Shown here in pieces: positions 55,501-64,000 of a stretch of 64,000 nt of DNA. Numbering within the stretch: position 1 is the first letter of the stretch; each line of letters begins with the position of its first letter. The DNA is from Himantopus leucocephalus (taxonomy: Eukaryota; Chordata; Aves; Charadriiformes; Recurvirostridae): NCBI GenBank assembly GCA_003993805.1, contig RSEF01000031.1:19203193-19267192 (forward strand), in the 5' to 3' direction. The position numbers were made by a program, and so were the translations under genes. The notes under the pieces are model-generated. The model made no database searches, was not told the origin of the DNA, and saw only the letters and a list, made by a program, of their open reading frames with translations.

Positions 55501-58261
55501 CATTACTGTAATGTACCTCACCTACACCTTTTTGTTTTTACCATACTTTTGATTTCTTTTATTTCATCTGCCTAAGAATAAGGGGCAGGTCATCAGTTAA
55601 TATGAAAGAGTGTGACATCGCATAAATCAATGCCAAGCATTTGGTGCAGGGTTTCTAAAAGAAAATATCAGGGAGAAAGATCCTGCTGTGGGTTTCAGGG
55701 AAATGAACTGTTAATGAATGTTGTGAAAGAGCTGAAATTTGCTGTAAGGGAAAGACTGACACAGTGTTTGTCAAGTTTTCAACTTGACGCATAGAGGAGC
55801 AGGTTGAGCTGTCTTGTGGTTTTGCTGGATGACGTTTGTCCGTTGCGTACCTGTCATCCAAAACAAACCCTCTCCCAGCCTGGCCTTGTCACAGCCGCAG
55901 AAACAGTGACTGATACTTTCAATGTCAGCTCGAGGGTTAGTAGCCTCTGGGATAATCTCCTGAGGCAACATGACACAGAAGTGTAGCAGAAACAGTGATT
56001 GACTTATTGTCCAGTGTAAAGATATAGTGTGACTAACACAGTTCATTCAGTTTAAATTGTGGGTTTCTTATCTATGACATAAATGTAATAATAGTGAGGC
56101 ATATCTGACTTCCAAAGGAGTGTTTGTGTTCCTCCACAAAAGCCAAAAATACCAGTGGAAACAGTATTCTCTTAAAAACAGTATAAATAGGAAGTGAGGT
56201 TGTGCTTAAAAAACTAGGGGAGAAGACCCACAGTTTTGATGTATTTGCACCATCTATTATATAATGAGATCTAATCCTCAATGGGGCTCTTGAGCACTAC
56301 TATAACAATATTTTGAGTGTGTTAATAGGCAATGACACTAAACCAAAAGAGATTATAAAAATATTTATCGTAACAGTAATGGTTCTGATAGAGTTATCTT
56401 ATTAAAACCAAACCAAGATCATCCACCTCCTTAGTCTTTTAATTTGTAGGCAAAAAGATTATTCACTTCATCAGTGTCAGAGATAAGCATGGAATTTCAC
56501 AGGAGGTGCAGAAGATGTCCTGCAGATTTTATGGAGTGAGGGTCTGATTCAGCACATACTCACTGGGAATAACGCATCAAGAGTATCCATTCAGACAGGA
56601 ACTTCACGTTTTTCCATTATCTTTAGTAGGGCGCAAGAGTCCAGTGATATGGAGTGTGCTGCTAGCCCAAAAGCTGATTCAGACATCACTTGACCTGAGT
56701 GGGAAGCATTAAAAACTAAATAAATATTGAAGCTAAGAGCAATGCTTATTGGTTGCCTGTGTTCTCAGTTTAGGGAAGAGTGCAAAAGTGGAGCACATTT
56801 GTGCCATGTAAATACACCCCAGCTAACTGGGTGTGAGGGGAAGAACAGTTTCCTAAAAAGGAAGGAGGAAAATTCGTTCCTGCTACTGCCCTTTCCCCTG
56901 CTTTCAGGAATGAAGATGAGTAAAGTTGCGTGTTCTTGTGTTTCTCCTTTTGCTATGTTGGAAAGAGAGCAGGCTTCCTGCTACCCACCTGGGCAAGGCT
57001 GAGAGCTTTCCTCTCTCCCGCAGTCTCCAGGTCCCCATGTAATGCCCTGGGTAAACCCCGTCTCCAGCTGCTTTCTCTTGCCATCAGTTCATTTAGTTTA
57101 TCTTACCAATATCCTGCAAATCTGGTTCAAATTAGTATTACCACCAGAAACACTTGGGACATTTTTAGAATGATTCCCTTAGGAAATAGGTATGTATTAC
57201 TAGCAGCCACCCAATAACTTTTGAAATTATTGACCACTGTTAGCTAAATCTGATAGTGAGGTAGTGATTTACAAAATTTATTAAATATAAACTGTGTAAA
57301 AGTGGGGAACTTTATAGAGAAGCCTATTAACACTGTCTTTTAAGAAAAAAAACCCCACAGTTTGAGCACATTTCTTGTTAGACACCAGAGGATCTAGATG
57401 GAGAAGAGCCAATGGGAATGCCTCAACTCTTGGAAAGCTTTCATTCAGCTTTCCCATTTTATCAGACACCAGGAATTCTATTGAGGTTTCTTTGGCAAAG
57501 ACCAGCTGAAACTTTTTCCAAACTTTGGCATTTATAATTTTTTAATATAGTGTGAGCTCAGGCTGCACCACTGGGTGTCGTGAAGTTCGGAAGTCAAATC
57601 AACCAGGAGACACAAATGCTTAGGGAAACAGACTTTGTTAGTTCTGGCACTTAGAGATATCTTTACTTTTATTTTATTCTGCAGTGATTTCTGAATATGC
57701 ATTGGTAAAGTTTCTGAGGAACTCTCAAAACCAAACGGGGATCCTGAAATTCTTTCCCAGATGGGACTCCCAATTTTTTCATTTCAGCTTTGATCTAAAC
57801 AAGTTCCAGTTGGTAATAACAATTTTGTGACAGAACAGAGTTTCTGAGTCTTGGAGCTATTGACATCTCAGACGAAAGCAGCAATAATCTGCTTAAAAGT
57901 GAAGTTGATGGTTTTTAATGGGCTTGTATCGTTTGTTGACGAAAACTTGAGCTATTCCTTTGTATTTTGATCGTGTGTTCTAAAAAAGTAGGAAAACAAA
58001 ATTGTTAGTAAGTCTTTTTAAAATTAAAGTTTTACTCATATAAATTTAGCGATTTGTGTTTCTTGTTTTCATTGTAATGCCCAGAATAATATATATGAGT
58101 TGAGCTCTTCAGCAAAATCCTGATGAGGACCATGTAATATTCTTTGATCCCTTATACTGGGGTCAGAGACTATTACAGAACAGCAAACATGACAGTGTGG
58201 CTATTTAAACCACCCAGTTTTTGCCAAAATGGCTTTTATTTTTTCAACTGCTAATTTCATC

Positions 58262-58528
58262 ACAGAATCACAGAATGGTTGAGGTTGAGGTTGGAAGGGG
58301 CTTCTGGAGGTCATCTGGTCTAATCCCCTGGCTCAAGCAGAGCCACCTAGCGCCAGTTGCCCAGGACCGTGTCCAGACGGCTTTTGAAGCTTTCCAAGGA
58401 TGGAGACTCCACAACCTCTCAGGTCAACCTGTGCCTGTGCTTGGTCACCCTCACAGTAAAAAAGTGTTTCCTCATGTTCAGAGGGAACCTTCTGTGTTTC
58501 ACTTTGTGCCAGTTGCCTCTAATTTTGT
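58262..58528 (-). mobile_element. CR1 LINE 3' fragment, older subfamily
   Basis: ACAGAATCACAGAATGG then GAGGTTGGAAGGGGCTTCTG, continuing through CTCAAGCAGAGCCACCTAG, GGAGACTCCACAACCTCTC and TTCCTCATGTTCAGAGGGAA, is the reverse complement of a CR1 3' region. It differs from the 32-kb copy in the segment after TTGGAAGGG, so it belongs to another CR1 subfamily. GAGGTTGAGGTTGG contains a small local duplication. The ORFs here (58221-58566) are antisense readings of CR1 and not genes. Confidence 0.92.
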
Positions 58529-61500
58529 TCTACTTTGAAAATCTCTCACTTCTATCATTACATTGAATGAAAAGCAGTATCCTCCTTGGAAACAAACTTT
58601 TTTACAGCTACAGGGAGAACTGATCTTGAGGATACATCCTCACACCTTGAAAAAATATTTTCTGTATGACACAAGATACAGGATAAGAAAGCAGCTTGAG
58701 CAATGAATCCACTATTGAACTCCTTGCCCACAAGCCTCAGAGTACAGAATCAACACAATTACAACTGTTGGGAAAAAAAGAGATTTAAAAAAGAACCTGA
58801 GCTTTTCTCAAAATGCAGTTTGTTCATGAAAAGAAAGCAATAAACATGCATGCAAAGGATATTTTGCTACTTGAAAATCAAGAGCTTTCCTCATTTTCTT
58901 TATTTTGAGAAAGGCAAATAAGTGACAGTAGTCCTTTTGGCAGATTTTTACATGCAGTGGAGTAAGGAATGTATTAGTCCTTTGCCAAAGTGGTCAAAGG
59001 GGAAGGGGTCACTGGGGTAGGGATGTGTGGTAACAGGAGAACGTTCATTTGGCCTTGTTGGATATTTGATAAGAGAAAAGAGTAGATTTAAACATTCACA
59101 CAGAAAACATTTTTATGTGCTCTGTCATGCAAGCAGTAAATTATTTAAATATGCTGTATTTACTGAATGGGTGTTTTCCTGCTTGGCTTCAACGAAAGAT
59201 ACATTTCTGATAGTCTGCTGTACTACTTGGGCATTGTAAGACTGTTTCTTAGGATGAATTTGCAAATAGTTAACACAGAAATACTTCTAGACTTTAGAAC
59301 AAATTATATCAGTACATGAAACTTTGTTCCAAAGTTTCTTCCAAGAAGTAGACCAAATGTTTAACAGAAAAAAAACAGAGTGAGCACAAGTAGCGTCCCC
59401 ACATAGTGAAACTGAACTACATAGTGAGAGCCCAATGATACAGTTCTTGTATATTTATAATAGTCAAAAGTGCCTTATTTGCTCTGAACTGACTATAATA
59501 GGCGTGTTCCAAGAGCCCAGTAACTTCTTTGTAGATAACTGGAGCCTTCCTCTGAACTGGTTTTGTAAGAATATAAACACATATTGTTCGTACCTTTGAA
59601 ATACAGTCTTAGGGTATAGAGAGGTTGTTTTATGGCATATGTGGATTTCTCTGAGACCATGAAAGAAATACAAAATGTTGGGGGGAAAAAAAATACCTTT
59701 TTTCCTAGATCCTCATTTAATGTGTCTTTTGTCCGTGTATTTCTTTATACGGTCCTTTTTTTATAAGATAAGTGTAGTCAAGTATTTTGGCAAGTTGTGT
59801 ATAACTGGACTTTATCATTTTGCTCCTGTTATTTCCTGGCAGTTGCTATATTCTGTGTTCAAGGAGATAACGCAGTTTTCCGTAGCCTAAGGCTAGTGCT
59901 ACTGGCATTGTATAAAGCAGTATGTTGGGGGACTCCTGCAGATCATCACATCCTGAAAGAGGACTAGTCCTGGTCATTGGGACAGTCTGTCTATGCATAA
60001 CGCTACTAACCGGTAAAAAGGATTTTTCTTCACTTGAGCGGAAACCTGGAGAGATTCCTGGCATGGAAGAAAGTGAGTGTTCAGAGTGGGACCATCAAAA
60101 CTGTTTCTGAGAAATCTGCTGCAGCTGCGTTGTATTCCCAGATGTTCATTCCAAAATCTGATCAAGAGTATTTTGTTTTACTTGTGATCGTGGAAGAATG
60201 TCCACAAATTTCTAGGTATTAAACAAAAATATCTTTCATAATCACATTTTAACAACAAGACATATGAGCATTCCACAAAGATAGCCTTTGAAGTCACAAT
60301 ATTTATGATTTTCTCAGTAAAACCTAAAAACAAAATGATTTTTTTTTCAGTTGTAAAATGGGTGACTAGGAAAACGGTTGCTATTTCTATGGTGAATCAG
60401 TGTTATGTTTAATAGAAGGTGCCAACATTGGCTAAAATGTCAGTCACTTCAATATATAGGCCATCAGTTAAGGCTGTAAGTACAAACATCCTCATTTACA
60501 GAAAAAATTCTTAGTTTGAACCACAGAGGATTTTTTTGAAATGCTGTCGGTAGTAAGAGAAACTGAAACTCTTGGCCCAGCAATTCTGTTGCTCCAAACT
60601 TCAAGCTTATAGTAGGTAGAAGAGCATAAAGACAGTCAGAAAATTCAGGGAAGATGTCCAGGATCTGAGTCTCTCAGGATCTTCAGCTCGTCTTCATTTA
60701 GAGTAGCCTGGAAGTTTCCAGAGCTGCTTCCAGCTTCCTGCGTCCCCAAAAGACAATATACATGCCGAGCCTGTCTGGATCATGCCACCACTGAGCAGTG
60801 ACCTTGTCTTGCGTCCAAGACACTCCCATTTTAAGGCAACACAGTGGTCAAAGCCCTTGGCTGTGCACTTGCTGACTCGATTCTTTTGTGGCCTCTTTGC
60901 ATCACTCAGACAATTTCAACCGATCAGAAAACAATGGAGAATCTGTGCTTAACTTTTTCCTTCTGCTGTGCTGAAACTCCTTAAAGTACTGAAAAGGTTA
61001 GTACAAATACACTTGAGCGCTAGTAAAGAAGTCTAGTGTTGCTTTTTGTTCTCTGGGAATAGTAGGACACTTGAAATGAAAATCATGATGAATCGTTAAT
61101 TAAAGTGGATGCTATTCCTAATGATTTCCCCTTTGAAAATTTTGAACAGAAGTTGATCCTGAATAAGACTGTGAATGCAAGTAGAGCTGTATCTGGTGTT
61201 GTGTTAGGTTATAAACACAGACAGTAGAACACCCTTTTTAAAAAAAGAGATGTGCCCTGCCAAATGATTATGGCTGAGCTTTTTCTTTCTGCTAGCCTTT
61301 CATTTGTTTTTTTCTATGTATCGTACTGAAAGCTACATATGGTGGAATTGTTTGTAGTAGTCTGTGAACTGTAAAGAGAACATTTGCTATCACTTCCTTT
61401 TTTAAAAAGCATATACGAAATAACATGCAAATTGTTAAAGCAGCTGGTGTTAAGCTGTATTTCTCTCGCTCTTATCAAGGCCTAATGAGATATAAAAAGG

Positions 61501-63373
61501 ACTTTTGAAATTTCAAAAACTGTCTCATGTACGGAAGTTAATCTGTTTTAGGACTTCATCATTGGCAGGGGCGGGGAGGAAATTGAACATGCGCCCATAC
61601 CAAAAAAACCTGATTAGTAGATCAGTCCTGGCTGGGAGTAATTACAGAGTGCTACCTTAGATGTAACACAGAGGTCAGAAACAGTGTTTTGAGGCTGTCA
61701 AAGATGCGTGGCTGATAATTATTTTTTTATTCTTAGCTTAGCAGTGACAGGGTGTTATACTTGAAAAGCTGTTAACCTCGACAACATTTTCCACCACATT
61801 GTGTAACAACAAAAGTGTGGGCCAAATTTAGACCTTCAGTACTGTTTAGAAAAAAGCTTTCCTAGGGTTGTTCTGCCCTTCAGAACTGCGGGAACAAAGC
61901 CATCATGCTTGTTTGATGGGTACTTTGTCACCAGTTGGAAACCCTTTTATTTCCATTTAAGCTATCAGGGCTGGCCTTGATGGCTTCTCGACCTGAGAAC
62001 TGGCAGGAGGTGCTGAGTCCAGCAAGTCTTTAGCCTAGCGTTGGCCATTGCAAGTTTACTTAGTCTGAGGGGTCAGTTGGGTCCCCACAGCAGCCACAAG
62101 ACTCTTGGAGTATGGGAGTCAGGCACAGCAGATCGTCAGAAACATCCTACGAGTGGTGGGACTTCCTTGTGAGTAAGTGATGGATTCTGGTTTCTAATGT
62201 GCTTTGAGACACTGGGAAGGTGGATAGTAGATAAAGATTCCTGAATATAAGGTGCTGTTGGAAATATATATTATGGCTACATGGATAACAAGAAACGTAA
62301 GTTTTAAAATAAATAACCAACTAAGTGTTTTAGTACTTTTACCTAAATATAGTATCCCTTAAGTTTATTTTGTTGTTTTCGTACTTCTCGGAAAAACCTT
62401 ACCCTCTTACTCTCTTAAGTATTACAAGGAATGATGTTTACTTGTGAAGAAAAACACAAGTTTCCCGATACCTGATTTTCAAGAACTGTTGGAGGGCAGG
62501 CTGCAGGCTAGCAACAAAATAACGTCATACAGATTCATTTTACCTCACTTCATTATGCTTTTTATCCACAATGAAAACATTGTATAAGGTCATCAGATAA
62601 CTATGCATACATTAACTGCAACTCCGCTTCATCAAAAGGTTGTAACGCAATACACTTACAAACGTATTATAAACAAAGTTATTTCTATTTCCAGAACTGA
62701 TCTTGAGAATCTACAGTGTGAGATCAGTAAACCAGTCGTGTTCAAGAACTAGTGAGCTGTGATGTCTGCTGTGTTGCAGAACGTCACAGGTTCTCTTTTG
62801 ATGGATAAATAGGCTGGAAAATCCCGACTTTATTTGCCAGGGGAATTCTTTTGGATCAGATAGCATTTATAGTAAGTACAACGCGTCTGGAAGGCAGTAT
62901 TTACAATTCAGTGGGGATGTTTTTTGTTGAGTATCTGTTAGTGTTGTTTGCTGAAGTGGTACATTAATCATGATACAGGCAGGCACTGCGAAGTTTTCTT
63001 TAAATCGTTCTGCCAGTTAAGCTCAACCCAAACTTCTTCTTGCATTGCCTTTTTCCAGAGGTGAACGGACATTACTCAAAATTGTGGAGTGTTTTTGCAA
63101 TAGCCACAAGTATGCAAAGTTTTACAGCTGTGAAGGAACCGGAAGTTTTTGGGCATGTGCTCTGAAATGTAAAAAGATATGAAGCTAGTATCCGAGATGT
63201 TGAACAGTAGTGCACTGAGTTATTTGGCAGTAGTCCATGCTGGGCTGTTTTATTTAAAAAGGAGTTTTAGTTAATTTGTTTGCCTGATTTTTTTGCTTGT
63301 CTGACATTTTGAAAATAAGGTTAATTTGATGTGAAACAAGTTAAGGGAGATGTTTGAGATGGGAATAACAAGC
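58529..63373 (+). other. PDE4D: PDE4D long intron, distal part
   Basis: Intron-like sequence in which I see no exon, RNA gene or recognisable transposon. Short overlapping ORFs at 59846-60222 on both strands have no family match I can support. The UCR2 exon expected next in PDE4D is not present before the window end. Confidence 0.65.
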
Positions 63374-63548
63374 TGTCAAGCCCCAGTCAGGAGAGATGGC
63401 GGGGGAGGGAAGCAACTCAGATTCGCAAATCCCCAGTGGTGTGGACTAAGGTGAGACAACTCTCAAGGTCCAGACAAAAACAATTATTAGATTCCCACAG
63501 TGATTAATATATGTCTTAACTATGGTCACGGTAATTGGTTAGGTGTAT

Positions 63549-63685
63549 AACAAGTTACGGCAAATGGTAAAACAAATTATGGCAAGTGGTAAAGTACACC
63601 TTGCATTACTTAGCAACAGGTACACAACAAGTTATGGCAAGGGGTACTTAACAACAGATATACAATGAATTATGGTGAGTGGTCA
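63549..63685 (+). repeat. Imperfect direct repeats, about 20-bp unit
   Basis: Four related units of the form ACAA(G/A)TTA(T/C)GGCAA(G/A)(T/G)GGT start near 63549, 63573, 63630 and 63663, each followed by variable spacer. The fourth is the most diverged (ATGAATTATGGTGAGTGGT). Confidence 0.7.
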
Positions 63686-63717
63686 GGTATGCCTTGTGTT
63701 ACTTACTTAACAACTTT

Positions 63718-63795
63718 AAAAGAAAAGGGAAAAGAAAGAGAAAGAGAGGGATAGAGAAGACGAAACAGAGTGAGAGAGAGAAAGAGAAAGAGATC
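63718..63795 (+). repeat. Polypurine (GA)-rich tract
   Basis: Almost uninterrupted A/G run with AAAGAGAAAGAG-type units, broken by only a few pyrimidines. It could be a simple repeat or the polypurine region of the LTR-like segment. Confidence 0.85.
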
Positions 63796-63976
63796 ACCGG
63801 TCCTGGTTCCAGTGTTGGTCCAGCCAACAGGGGTCTCTGGTTTGTAGAAGCACTCCTCTGTGGAAAGTCTCCCCAGGGAAAAAACTCTCCCTTAGGGTCA
63901 CTTATGTGTTCATGGTATCAGCACGACCTGACCCACTGTGTACCACCTGCCCCAATGTTATGGTGCTCAGGTTTCT

Positions 63977-64000
63977 CCCCCCCCCCCCCCCCCCCCCCCC
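63977..64000. repeat. Poly(C) run at window end
   Basis: At least 24 consecutive C bases run to the end of the window. Long poly(C) is rare in bird DNA and common at contig edges, so this is probably an assembly or sequencing artefact or the edge of a gap. Confidence 0.9.

Larger units (their letters stand above)
46621..58261 (+). other. PDE4D: PDE4D long intron, 46.6-58.3 kb
   Basis: Intron sequence with a locally GC-richer patch at about 47440-47660, a 96-nt hairpin at 52165-52260 and overlapping inverted repeats at 52550-52581. The longest open frame outside the CpG island (49951-50478 +, 175 codons) is Phe/Leu-rich, without domain or splice context, and is taken as chance. No gene seen. 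Confidence 0.7.
63374..63976. mobile_element. Unclassified LTR-retroelement-like segment
   Basis: This differs from the intron around it. It has a GC-richer start (TGTCAAGCCCCAGTCAGG), a block with four imperfect copies of an ACAAGTTATGGCAAGTGGTA-like unit, a long purine tract (63718-63795), and then a GC-richer block with TGGTCCAGCCAACAGGGGTC. Short enhancer-like repeats plus a polypurine tract are usual in LTR retroelements, but I see no gag/pol coding and cannot define LTR ends. An unrelated satellite-like repeat is possible. Confidence 0.3.

Noticed and set aside
58221..58566. ORFs of 105 and 69 codons on the + strand
   Set aside because: They are antisense readings of a CR1 LINE fragment.

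Overview
This window is avian nuclear DNA lying inside one large protein-coding gene, the cAMP-specific phosphodiesterase gene PDE4D, on the + strand. Two things point to a bird: the PDE4D exon peptides are vertebrate-type with long introns, and every recognisable interspersed repeat is a CR1 LINE piece with the avian octamer tail (ATTCTATG-like). The species cannot be fixed from sequence alone. In chicken PDE4D is on the Z chromosome, as I recall. A 100-N gap and two single Ns show it is a draft assembly.

Layout. Three coding exons are visible: the 3' end of the long-form exon that begins UCR1 (1-58), the exon carrying the C-terminal part of UCR1 (12007-12080), and the linker (LR1) exon (13285-13334). 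Their splice phases fit one reading frame, except that a 37-nt exon (peptide HGDDLIVTPFAQ in known PDE4D) should lie between 58 and 12007. I could not find it by eye; the gap at 7684-7783 is a possible place. From 13335 to the window end I see only intron. The next constitutive exon (UCR2 start, EEAYQK...) is not in the window.

Inside that last intron is a CpG island at about 36.0-37.55 kb with GC boxes, a perfect palindromic CRE (36863-36870), a second CRE-like site and an AP-1 site. Mammalian PDE4D has a known cAMP-inducible intronic promoter downstream of the UCR1 exons, which makes the short isoforms PDE4D1/PDE4D2. This island is the best candidate for the avian counterpart, though I do not recognise a PDE4D1 first coding exon in it. 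The long forms are made from exons 1-13334 and keep UCR1. A transcript starting at the island would skip UCR1, and cAMP/CREB could induce it as negative feedback.

The rest is intronic: four CR1 loci (one at 32.1-33.5 kb with an unusual fold-back structure and internal deletions), microsatellites, an unclassified LTR-like segment with short tandem repeats from 63.4 kb, and a terminal poly(C) run that is probably an assembly edge. Less ordinary signals are a diverged pair of exon-shaped segments (42.2 and 44.3 kb), a 96-nt miRNA-precursor-like hairpin (52.2 kb), perfect palindromes carrying AP-1 and E-box cores (13.5 and 8.9 kb), a near-zero-length exon of the recursive-splice type (27.6 kb), and a 15-nt motif shared between 7.8 and 38.9 kb. 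I found no bacterial genes, CRISPR arrays, tRNA or rRNA genes. The short ORFs elsewhere look like chance.
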